A stretch of DNA of 64,000 nucleotides. Source: Kitagawia praeruptora (taxonomy: Eukaryota > Streptophyta > Magnoliopsida > Apiales > Apiaceae). Below the pieces are notes generated by a model. It was not told where the DNA came from. It did not search any database and worked only from the letters and a program-made list of their open reading frames with translations. The DNA lies in contig CM075348.1 in assembly GCA_037693485.1 (NCBI GenBank), positions 16,226,501-16,290,500 on the forward strand. The letters are read 5' to 3'. Below, in pieces: positions 21,591-31,465 of the stretch; position 1 is the first letter of the stretch; every line of letters starts with the position of its first letter. A program made the position numbers and the translations under genes.

Positions 21591-21727
21591 CACTCCATAC
21601 AGAACACTTTAAATAAAGAACAATAAAGAACACCAATCTCTACCATTCAATTAAAATAAGAAAATGGACGTTCAGGATTGAAAGAAAAAAAGCACGTACA
21701 AGCACAGTACAAACAATACGGACACAT

Positions 21728-21943
21728 TTGCAACTCGAGAGCACAACGCTTATACACGACGCACAAATCAAAATTGAAGAAAAACTTAGGGTTTGTAAGT
21801 TTGTTGAAGAATCGTTGAATAATCTCATAATCGAAGCAGAAATTGAAGAATTGAAGCTCATAATCGAAGAATCAAATCTCATTATCGAAGAATCGAAGCT
21901 CATTATCGAAGATTCAAAGCACAAATCGAAAAATCGAAGCTAA
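21728..21943 (+). other. Small repetitive open frame (IIEES-type), doubtful
   Basis: A 71-codon frame whose second half is three near-repeats of LIIEESK/N encoded by tandem ATCGAAGAATC units. It would form a short acidic heptad-like helix, but it comes from simple DNA repetition with no upstream promoter evidence. I list it because the repeat itself is real; I would not count it as a gene without a transcript. Confidence 0.2.
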
Positions 21944-21959
21944 TCGCTCTAATTGATTA

Positions 21960-22880
21960 AGGTAATGCATTGTAGAACTCAAATCTATGATTCTATAGTA
22001 CATATTAGTTTTTTTGTTTGTTATTTATTTATTGTTGAATGTAATTAGTGATTCTATGTTCGATTCAGCAAATTATAATTATAGATTTAGTTATGTAATG
22101 GTTATTTGTAAGAGAGGAAACTGATTCTATGCTCGATTCTATATAATATTTTAAATGTAATACTACTTTCTGCTCCATTCTACACTTGAAAAAAATTATT
22201 TTTTAAAAAATTAAGCCTAAACTAGATGATGATTCTCTGTTTGATTCTGTGATAGTTTCTCTAACGAAGTTTACAGGTGTAGTTATGGGGATAGGTGTAG
22301 TATGTTATTTTGTGAAAAGAGAGCATAAATTACATTGTATGCTACAGTTGATTGTTTTGATTGTATGGAGACAAGTGTAGTTGGTTGGTGCCCCTGTAGG
22401 GCCTTCTAACAGATGACGACGACGATATTAAGCTCGATAGTTATTTGAGTAAATTTGATTTTATGATAGATTCTATGTTAGTTGTCATTAGTTTGTATTA
22501 TTAAGCTATTTATGTGAAATTTCTACATGAGATTTCATGCTAGATTCTACTTTTTTAAGCACGAGACGCTTGTTGTAGGTGATGTATTCAGAGGGCTATT
22601 GTGTTTGAGGATTTGAGATGAAGTTCATATTACAAGAATGGTTATTGTGCATTTTATATGGTTATTATGTTTGATTCTAATGTAGAATCAAACTATGAGC
22701 TATTTTGAAAATCCACAAACAATAACATGAACTCTAGCATATCACCTATTTTATATGCGGAAGCAGCATATAAAATGGTCACAATAACCATTCTACTCTT
22801 GTTAAATTTAGTTATGTAATGTTTGTGAGATTCTATTTTTTAGTTTAAATTTAGTTATGTAATGTTTGTGAGATTCTACT
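21960..22880. repeat. GATTCTA-rich low-complexity region with foldback
   Basis: GATTCTATG, TCGATTCT and similar words recur every 50-100 bases. Two 47-base direct copies ending GTTTGTGAGATTCTA lie near 22,804 and 22,851. An inverted repeat (AATGGTTATTGTG at 22,637 against CACAATAACCATT at 22,783) encloses a perfect hairpin TTTGATTCTA/TAGAATCAAA near 22,670. No gene seen. This is the left host DNA into which CACTA-D inserted. Confidence 0.55.
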
Positions 22881-22883
22881 CTT

Positions 22884-23035
22884 CACTACTAGAAAATATG
22901 GATTAGACATCGCACATTTTACATCGGTTTGAAAACCACCGATGTTAAAAATGTTTTTAACATTAGTTTTTTTAAAAGCGATGTTAAGCATCTTTCTGGA
23001 CATCGGTTGCTAAAATAACCGATGTCTTAATGAAT
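22884..23035. repeat. CACTA-D left terminal and subterminal repeats
   Basis: The terminal CACTACTAGAAAA is followed by inverted pairs ACATCGGTT...ACCGATGT at short spacing, able to form hairpins. Matching repeats occur at 27,550-27,610 (ACATCAGT, ACTGATGTC) and in 60,165-60,617. These are the probable transposase-binding sites. Confidence 0.85.
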
Positions 23036-23179
23036 TTTTTAAAAAATAAAAAACACCTCTGATCATTTCCCCCGCTTTCTAATAACATTTCCCCCTTTAA
23101 AAATTTCTTTCCCCCGCCTTAGACAATTTCCCCTAAATTAGTTTCCCACCTTAGAATATTTTTCCCAAATTACTATAGC

Positions 23180-23184
<5 letters not shown>

Positions 23185-23215
<31 letters not shown>

Positions 23216-23420
23216 CATCTCTCTCTCTCTCACTCTCGCTCTTCTCTCAACCCCCTCTCTCTATCACTCTACCTTCTCTCTCACCTACATCTCTCTCTCT
23301 CTAAATTAAACCCTCACTTTTCTCTAATTAAACCCTAATTAATCTCTAACTCAGATCCTGATTTCTCTTTCTCTTTTTCTCTAAATCGAAATAGAGAAGA
23401 GGAAGCTCGAATTAAGAGAA
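23185..23420. repeat. TC microsatellite / pyrimidine-rich leader
   Basis: Long (TC)n runs are followed by AAACCCTAATT words and a purine-rich GAGAAGAGGAAGCTC stretch ending in AAAC|GTAAGT, a good splice donor near 23,436. It looks like the 5' UTR and first intron donor of a captured plant gene, or a leader used by the element. Confidence 0.55.
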
Positions 23421-23910
23421 GAGAAAGCTCAAACGTAAGTCATTTTCCGATTAATATTTCGAATATTTGATTTTTAACTGAACATTGTTCTACAAATTGG
23501 TTGCTCTTTCAGCTTAGGTCATTTCAAATTGTAAGTTTTTGTGGTAATTTCTTGTTTTTCTTGTAGATTTTTGTTCATATTTTTCAGTTTTTGTGTTTTT
23601 TAGTGTATTACTTGTGTGTTTCTTGTTTGTAGTTCTTATTTTCTATTTTGTATGTATATGTCTGTGGGTCTTTGGTGAACGAATTAAATTGAAAATTGAA
23701 GATAATTTTCTATGTGTTTGTTCATGAATTAAGTTAATTACTGATTCTCTCTGCAATATCGAGTTTGATTTGATTAATCTCTGTGTATTTTCTCTCTCGA
23801 TTTATGTATTTTTAGAATTGTTTAGGTATTATTATTTCGAATTGTTCGATTTGGATAGTTGTGTGTATGTTTATGTTAATTACTGACTGTTTATGTTGTC
23901 TTGCTGACAG

Positions 23911-24219
23911 TGTGTCTTTTGATATCAAAGCTAGGATAGATGGATTGAAGTCAAAAATAGAAATGGAAAGGTGAGAAAGAATTAAAGATCATGTACACGT
24001 AAATTCAATGTGTCTTTTCACATTTTGCATCCTAAGAACTTCCTCTCTTATGTTAGGCAAAACTTTGGCAAGGCACTTTCAAAGAGCTCAAAAGAGGTTT
24101 ACAAATGGTGGTGGTAGTTTTTTTTAACTAATTGTTGTTGTGGTTAAATATGCTGTTGATTTCCTTTGCAGTGTGAAAACTCACTGAAGAGTGAGGCTGC
24201 CAAGTTTCATGCCCTTTAA
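23911..24219 (+). pseudogene. Captured gene fragment, coiled-coil protein (unidentified)
   Basis: Three exon-like blocks with plant splice signals and compatible phases: 23,911-23,970 (after CTGACAG, donor GTGAGA; peptide VSFDIKARIDGLKSKIEMER), 24,057-24,096 (after GTTAG, donor GTTTAC; peptide QNFGKALSKSSKE) and 24,172-24,219 (after TTTGCAG; peptide CENSLKSEAAKFHAL then stop TAA). The peptide is charged and helix-prone. It reminds me weakly of meiotic axis proteins such as ASY3/PAIR3, but that is not secure. It lies inside CACTA-D and is most simply a captured fragment of a larger host gene. Confidence 0.5.
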
Positions 24220-24550
24220 TTGGGAGAAATTCACCTGACCAAACCTTATAGTTGGTTATTCTCTGGTTTCACGAGAATAACCAATTGTTTATTTTATTAA
24301 TGTAATATATTCTATTCCAATCATGATAGTTTGATATCCAGTTCTGTACAATTAACAAAAAAATGGCCAATATATATTGTCTCGTATGTAAATGTTTATT
24401 TGCCCAGGTTTAGTTAAGTTTTTATTTTGTCCTGCTTTTGTTGACGTATATATTGTTCCAGGTCTAAGATTTTAAGGGTCTAATTCTTAATTCCATGATC
24501 AATATATACTGTCTCATATATATTGAATTTATTTGATTGCAAAACATTAG

Positions 24551-25503
24551 CTGGAAGACCATGGTAAGTGGCAGATGTCCTTTGTCATGCCCTCAAAGTA
24601 TGGTTCCAGCTTGCCATTGCCCAAAGATCCATCAGTAGCCATCAAAGAGGTGCCAAGAAAAATTGTGGTTGTTGTTGCTTTTTCAGGTTTTCCCCCAAAC
24701 ACAGGATAATAACTGCTTTCACTTTACACAAGACCTTACAATAAAGATGGTAGTTGTGAAAAAAAGACTAGATATTATGTCTTATCATTCTGCATAAAGT
24801 TGCATTTTTCTATATATACACAGAGGTCACTGTATAAAAGAGGTATGTGCACAAGGACATGGCCTAAGTAATTTGTCTCCAAGTTGGTATAAAAAATGCT
24901 TATTAGTTTTACACTTCTGCTGATCAGAATATGAAATATGTTTATAGTCAGTGCAATGTTTAAGCTTTTATAAACTTGTTTATTAGAGATTCCTAAAGTA
25001 CTGTACCTTCCTTGTTACGGTATTGATTTAGGTTTTGTAATTGATGAAGAGCTGCAACAGCGTGAAGCAGCCCTTCGAAATGCACTAAAGAATGACGGTC
25101 AATTCCAAGTAAAGATTGATGCACCAGTTGAAGTTGCACAGGTAACTTAGACAAATTTAATTATAGTACTGGAAATGAGAGTCCAAATGCTAACTTTTTG
25201 TGAATATTAATCCTGGACAAACTTGACTGCAGCTTATAACTAAGCGTCAAATAACAATAACTAGTGTGTTATTATATAAAGTTCAACACAGAGCTTGAAG
25301 GCGTGTCATATAAAAAAACTTATGCTCTCATTTCCAGATGGATACTTTTATTATTTTAAGCATGATCATAGGGGAATAGATGTTAAGAAATTATAGTACT
25401 GTGTGATTGTGTTGGAATCTTCATGTCTTTCACCAATTACTGACTACAGTACAATCCACCGTTTATACTTCCATTTACACGTCGCAATGAGATTGCTCTA
25501 TAA
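24551..25503 (+). pseudogene. Captured SOUL haem-binding protein C-terminal exons
   Basis: Three exon blocks encode the C-terminal half of a SOUL/HBP-family protein. They are 24,551-24,686 (QMSFVMPSKYGSSLPLPKD, then VAIKEVPRKIVVVVAFSG), 25,032-25,141 (VIDEELQQREAALRNALKND, then APVEVAQ, donor GTAACT) and 25,450-25,503 (YNPPFILPFTRRNEIAL, then TAA). The family motifs FVMPSKY, PRKIVAVVAFSG and AQYNPPFTLPFTRRNE are clear. The exon phases join properly, but the donor after block 1 is weak and the frame stops where relatives continue (EVERKEE-like codons follow the stop). The N-terminal half is absent. In intact relatives the protein binds tetrapyrroles, often in plastids; this copy is a transposon-captured fragment. 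Confidence 0.85.
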
Positions 25504-26193
25504 GTTGAAAGGAAAGAAGAATAATTCATCATATACAGGGATCAGCAAGTTGGATTCAGGGCTAGTCTTTCCCCACAGTGACACTGCTAAAACAAGACTG
25601 TGACTGGCCAGTTTTATGCAATTATGTAAAATTAACTATAAATACTTTGACTATTGATATCTGTAGTATAAGCTAGTTAATTTTGATAGCTGGACATATT
25701 ATTTTGGTTATGTTAGTTGATGTAAAATTGGATGTTTTGTGTTTGGTAATTAATGGCAAGTGCTTATAACTGTTTTAGTATTTTAGTGTTTTGGTTTGAT
25801 TTTGAGTTAAATAGTACTCTGATAATTCTTCCAGGTTTACAATTAACTATTGCTTCTGTTCTGTTCCGAATGTGGTTGGTGGTACTATGTATTGCAGGCC
25901 TTCTTCCAGGCCCTTTGTGATCATCAACATCCTTTCTCGATCACTTTTAGGCTGTTATACACTTATACTTTCCATGAAATATTAGGTAATTAATCACATC
26001 TCATGCAATTTATTAGTCATGCTTTCGATTTCTTACGCTGTTTTGTTCATGTTCAACCAAAAACAATTATTAATAAGATTGTGAAATATCAGATCTGAAT
26101 ATCTCATGCTTTGGTGTTACAACAGTCCCTTTGAATTATTAATTATAGCTTTATATAAGTTCACTAACTGTGTACATATTTCTCTTGTTGTAG

Positions 26194-26871
26194 TTACTAG
26201 AGGTTATCAAGTTGGAAAGCCAATGTCCTGAAGAGGCTATTTTGGGCAGAGACATGTTTCTCCTACAGGTATGCTGCTTCAGAAAGTCTTTTGTATCATG
26301 TTTACTATTTGCGATGGTTTTCTATGATTAAGCTTGCTAGATCTGTTCGCAATACCCTTGTAGAAAATGTAGTCCAAACATATAAATGTAGCGTTGGTTA
26401 TTGTACATCTACCTCTATAATTTTGATGGATATGGTATCATAGTTTTTTTTGAGGTAAAATTGTTTACATTTAAAGTGGTACCACATTTTTAAAATACAT
26501 TCATATGACTACCAGATGGTTTCTTTAAACGCAAATATTGGCACTTTGTAATGTGTAGGAGTTCAGGGTTAAAAGTTCTTATTCTGAACATCTTTTTTTA
26601 ATGCTGCTCATTCAGTTTGGTACTTTGCAATTCACGGGCTGTATTTCTCGACATGTATGTAAAAGTGATTCTGAATATGAAGGAGAAACCATCAGATGGC
26701 CTTAGTGAAGCATTCAGATCACTGTTTTCGTATTTATCACATGAAGAATTTAAGAGTATTGTGGTCCCATCTTCTGTTAAAATGTTGAAAAGGAGTCCTG
26801 AGCTTGTGCTGGGGTCAATCAACGTTCTCTTAAAATCTATGAACCTCGATTTAAGTAATTTAATATCTTAA
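26194..26871 (+). pseudogene. Captured GCN1-like (translational activator) fragment
   Basis: The segment 26,617-26,871 encodes AVFLDMYVKVILNMKEKP, then GLSEAFRSLFSYLSHEEFKS and VVPSSVKMLKRSPELVLGSI, matching the N-terminal HEAT-repeat region of plant GCN1/ILITYHIA, the ribosome-associated activator of GCN2 kinase. It follows an AG acceptor (CATTCAG) and runs into a stop after NLDLSNLIS, where intact GCN1 continues. An upstream exon-like block at 26,194-26,269 (LLEVIKLESQCPEEAILGRD, donor GTATGC) may belong to the same or a neighbouring gene; I am less sure of it. Only a sliver of a very large protein is present, inside CACTA-D. Confidence 0.75.
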
Positions 26872-27540
26872 GTAGAGATTATCAGTTTAAGGAATTGATT
26901 ACTGCTTAGGCCTCCGTCTAGACGCCTAAAACAGTCAGGACGGTGCTTAAGTGGATCAAATAAACCTAGAACTGGTTCAAAATATGGTCTAAAAAGTTTT
27001 TAATTGACTAGAAGTAACAAGTCATCATGTATATTTATTTTGTCACTTGTAATTCATCTGCTTCCCTTGTAATTCTTTATGTCCTTTATTTTAGATATTT
27101 TATTGAACTTGTTTTGTAACAATTTGTTTAGAAGTATGCTATACGGATTTGGGAGGTGTATTGCTTAGATATCTTCATCCTTTTGGTGGTCTTTTGGTGG
27201 TCTTTGTAGGTGCAATTGTGTTAATGGAGCTTCAACATGACATGAAAAGGTAGCTCATAGTAGAAGGGAATTACATTGAGGAAGAGCTTGAGGCATACAT
27301 GCTGATATTTAAGCCATTCTTTATTTTGTTTGTCAAGTAATAGTTGCTTTTGTCATTTGGTACTAATTTGCAATGTAGGGATGGATTTGGACTTGATAGT
27401 ATATTAGCTTTAAGAATTATGCTTTCAATTTCGTCCTTGTATACTGGATTGGTTTTGCAATGATAATTGAAGTTTGGTATTTTTTTTTGTTGTGGATTTG
27501 GTATTTTTAGCTGCATTTATATTATATATAGTTGTGATTG
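26872..27540. other. Non-coding interior of CACTA-D
   Basis: No convincing exon. A few AG/GT sites and short frames (for example near 27,240-27,290) could be decayed captured sequence. The stretch ends at the subterminal ACATCAGT repeats. Confidence 0.4.
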
Positions 27541-27619
27541 GAACAGGTCAATAGACATCAGTTGTATATGAAAAAACTGATGTCTTTTAGTCACTATAAC
27601 ATCAGTCAATTTAAGAAAT

Positions 27620-28912
27620 TGTTAGTTACAGAGGCATGCCTGTATACTTCTAATAACAAGCATAATTGTTTGTAATGCTTTGCATTACTTACATGACCTC
27701 TTAACTGAGGGAACCTCTAGTTGTAGAGTTTCTGTTTGTATTGTACTTGTAATAGGCATCAAATCCTAGTTGTGTAACTGTACAAATAGAGTCTAGAATA
27801 ATGCTTGAAAGAAGTTCCATGGTTCATGCCTCAAGCAAGGAGTTAAAGACTATCAAATAATCACAGTTGGGATTTGAAGAAATGAAGAAATTTGCCTAAG
27901 TACCAATTCGAGAAGTATATTTGTCTATTCGAGAAGTCCAGCATTCGAGAAGTCAGAGATTCGATGTCTCAAGACACTATTCGATATCTCTGAATACACT
28001 GTTCGATATCTCATTCGATATCTCAGGGATTCGATATGTCTACTACTCTATTCGAGAACTCAAGAAGTCAACAAGTCAAGATGGTATTCGAGTTCTCAAA
28101 GAGTCAACAAGTCAAAGTTCCATTCGATATCTCAAAGACTCAGAAAGCTATTCGACAACTCGAGGATTCGATAAGTCAAATGCTCTATTCGACAACTCAA
28201 GGAATCCTGATGGAAAAGAGCTATTCGAGAAGTGGTTCGATATGTCACTATAACAGTATTCGAGAACTCAGAGTTATCGATCAAGTCAATTCTAGTTCTC
28301 GAATCACTTACTTAGTCACTTCTCGAATACATTCTTGGAGACAAAATACTGAAGAAATTGTACAAGTCAGAAACCTGCAACAAGCCAATGCACTTTATGG
28401 ACCACAATCTGTAACGTGCTCTGGAAAGCCTACAAGGAAGCTCGGAGAGATATAGAAGAGACAAGGAGCTAAAGAAGTGGATCTAAACAGGCTTTGCAAA
28501 GTCAAATCTGTAACCGTTTGGACGCTTACTCAAAAAGGATAGACAGACTAGAAAGTAATTTGTTTAGCTACCTTATTTGTAGTAAGCAGGCTGTATCCAT
28601 GTTCTATAAGGACACAGCCTCACTTCATAACTTAGCAACTTTGGTGAGTCAAGTTTTTCATATACTGTAAGCTATATCTCTCTGAGAAAAACGAAGCTGA
28701 GAATACTACCATTTGTATTCACAGATTGTAGCAACCTTTATCTAATATACATTAGATTAAAGTGATATTGTGTCTTGTGTTGTTTATTTATCCGCACCTT
28801 AATTTCTGCACACACAGGCACTCATCTGCTACACAGACTCAATCCAAGAAAAGTTCAAGAATCCATTCACCCCCCCCCCTCTGTATTCTTTTACCGTGTT
28901 CAATACTCAACA
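27620..28912 (+). repeat. Element A 5' LTR
   Basis: 1,293 bp from TGTTAGTTA to ACTCAACA. It contains a dense array of TTCGA-centred motifs at 27,906-28,335 (separate entry) and a C-run near the 3' end (28,870-28,879). It is nearly identical to the 3' LTR. Confidence 0.95.
27906..28335 (+). promoter_or_regulatory. TTCGAGAA / TTCGATAT motif array in 5' LTR of A
   Basis: About 17 copies of ATTCGA followed by GAA, TAT or CAA, then CTC or GTC, plus two reverse copies (TTCTCGAA) at the end. TTCGAGAA fits the TTCnnGAA core of heat-shock elements. The same array is in the 3' LTR (59,161-59,584). Position in the LTR suggests transcriptional control; heat response is my inference. Confidence 0.6.
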
Positions 28913-28914
28913 AG

Positions 28915-28926
28915 TGGTATCAGAGC
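28915..28926 (+). promoter_or_regulatory. Primer-binding site of element A
   Basis: TGGTATCAGAGC, two bases after the 5' LTR. This is the standard copia PBS complementary to the 3' end of initiator methionine tRNA. Confidence 0.95.
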
Positions 28927-28957
28927 GGGCTGTTTATTCAAAAACAGAGAAACGATC

Positions 28958-31465
28958 ATGAGTTCGAATACACCAAAGACTACAGGAACGGTGAAGGTCC
29001 CTAAGTTTGATAAAGAAAACTTCAACCTCTGGAAGATAAAGATGATGTTGTTCATCAAAGCCTCTCATCCCTTGTATCCTGAGATTCTCAAGAATGGTCC
29101 TTTTGTTCCACAATAAGAGATACCAGAGAAGACTGTTGGAACCATAACTATCCCAAGAGCTTATGAGGCCAAGGATCCATCAAAGTGGACAGAGTCAGAA
29201 AGGGAGAAGGTTGCTCTTGACAGCCACCTCATGTTGCTTATCATTGATTCCATGGACATGTCAATGTTTGCAAACATTGCATCATGCACGTCTGCTAAAG
29301 AGATGTGGGATCACATTGAGGTGTTGTGTGAAGGGACTGATGAGGTTAAAGAAAACAGGAAACAGATACTGGTCACACAGTATGAAGCTTTCATGGCACA
29401 GCCCAAGGAAAGCATCACTGAGATGTTTGAAAGGTTTCACAAGCTAGTTACTGAGTTGCAGATGAATGGAAAGGTTTACAGCACCAAGGAGTTAAATATG
29501 AAATTTCTGTTGTCTTCACCAAATCATCTGGAGCAAAGAGTCATTTCTCTAAGAGAAAGAGATTTGAACAAAGTCACCTATGATGTACTCTATGGAGTCC
29601 TAAAGACTCATGAACTTGAGTTGCTTCAGAAAAGGGCTATCCAAGCCAACCAAGGTAGGATGATAAACACATCATGTGCCTTGATTGTCAACAAATCCAT
29701 TCTGGACCTAGAAGCATCTACAAGCCAACTAAGGATAGAGGAGGTGGCAGATGATGAAGAAACTGAAGCTGGGGTGAGTGAACCTGTTGAGGAAAAGGAG
29801 GAAGAAGAAGAAGAGTTTTACACTCTAGAAGAACTTGATGGGATGGAAAATACCTCATATGCCTTCATGGCCAGAAAATTTCCAAACATCAGATTTAAAA
29901 GAAATCAACCCTTCAAACCCAAAACTCAAAACCATTCAGCCAACAAGAACAAGGCACCTGTGAAACCAAACAGAAATAAGTTCAAAACCGGTTATGTGGA
30001 TAGGTCATCTGTAAGGTGTTATAGATGCAATGACCGAGGGCATTTTGCCAGTGAATGCAAGAAGCCTAAAAAGAAGGATAGAGATTATCTTGAGCTAGAA
30101 GCTAAGTATGAGGCCCTTCTGAAAAAGCAGACACATGGTAAGGCCTACATAGCTGAAGGGAAGTGTTGGGATGATTCTGAGAGTGATGAAGAGGAACAAG
30201 AATTCTGCAATTATGCCTTGATGGCCAACTCCAAGGATGACTCATCTTCATCTGATTCTCAGGTACCATCTCTCACTACTATAGACATGTCTGTTTCTGA
30301 ATACAAATGCATGATTGAACAATTATCTGTTGAAATGTTTAATATTCATACTAGTATGACTGCTGCTAATGAGGAGATTGCTAAACTGTCTACTAGAAAT
30401 GAAATATTAACCAAAAAGAATGAGGAACTTGAGCTAACTGCTATGCAAGTAGAAAACCTTAAGAAAGAAGTTGAATATTTGAAGAACAAGGTTCTATGTG
30501 CTAGCCAAGTAGAGAAGGCTCTTAGGGATGAATTAGCTGAGAATGAATTCAAACTTAAAACTTTCAAGAAATCATCTGGTTTAGTGCAATCCTACTGTGA
30601 GAAAATTGAAGCTAAACCCAAAGCAGCTATTGGACTTGACTATGACTCTCTCAAACAAAGGAAAGGCTATGCTGTCATTGAAGAGGACACAGCTGTTCAT
30701 GAGAAAGTGCCTCACATTTTGAGAAAAACTGAAAATCCAATTTTTAAGGAATCAACATTTGAAATTGATGAGGATGCCTTACTCATCAAGCAAATGTTGA
30801 ATGATGAGGATGAGGCACAATCTAGTGAACAGCAAGCATCCTCTAAGGGTGAGAGTGTCAAGTCAAAGACCAAGAAGCCAGTAGTTGATAGGCCAAGACC
30901 TAAGAAGTTTGTTAAGTTTGTATCAGCTGGGAAGAGTGAATCAGAAAAGGAAGTGACTAAAAAGAAACAGAACAGAAATGGCAAGTTAGGGATTAACAAG
31001 GATAACAACTATGCTTATATGCCTAATGCCCCTAGGAAAACTTGTCAGAACTGTTTCAGTACCAATCATCTAACTCATGCATGCAAGAAACCTGTTGGTA
31101 GTGTGTCTAAACCTTTCTATGATTGTTCTGTGCCTCTAAGTCATAGAGATGCACCTTTCTGTGATAAATTTGACTGTATGCCATGCAATATGAATGTTAT
31201 GACTAGTTGTTTTAATTTAAGAAGGCAGTTCATTGATGGTTGTATCAGTCACAATTCTCACACACACTACACAAGGTCAAAGTCTTCAAGTCCTCCTAAA
31301 GCTAGGAAGGTACCTTTGTCACCCAAGTCTGAAGCCTCAGGTTTTAAGACTTCCAACAGTGACAAGAAGACTAACATTAAGAAAGTTGACAAGCATGTTG
31401 TTTATGATAAAACTGTCTCTAAGTCACATGGACCCAAACTTGTTTGGGTACCAAAGGAAAAGTAA
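28958..31465 (+). pseudogene. Element A gag (one nonsense codon)
   Basis: Capsid/nucleocapsid polyprotein of about 835 codons. The start ATG at 28,958 (MSSNTPKTTGTVKVPKFDKE) begins the UBN2/DUF4219-type gag domain (NFNLWKIKMMLFI). A TAA at 29,114-29,116 interrupts the frame after about 52 codons; the same frame then stays open to 31,463. A CCHC zinc knuckle (CYRCNDRGHFASEC) lies at about residue 353, preceded by a Lys/Arg-rich linker; an acidic, helix-rich region follows, and a second knuckle-like CQNCFSTNHLTHAC near 690. The long C-terminal extension is typical of Sirevirus gags. The stop could be one C-to-T change (CAA to TAA), so this copy may depend on Gag from relatives. Confidence 0.9.

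Noticed and set aside
27921..28455. 110- and 139-codon frames in the LTR of element A (also 59,176-59,710)
   Set aside because: They overlap each other and read the TTCGA motif array; not gene-like.
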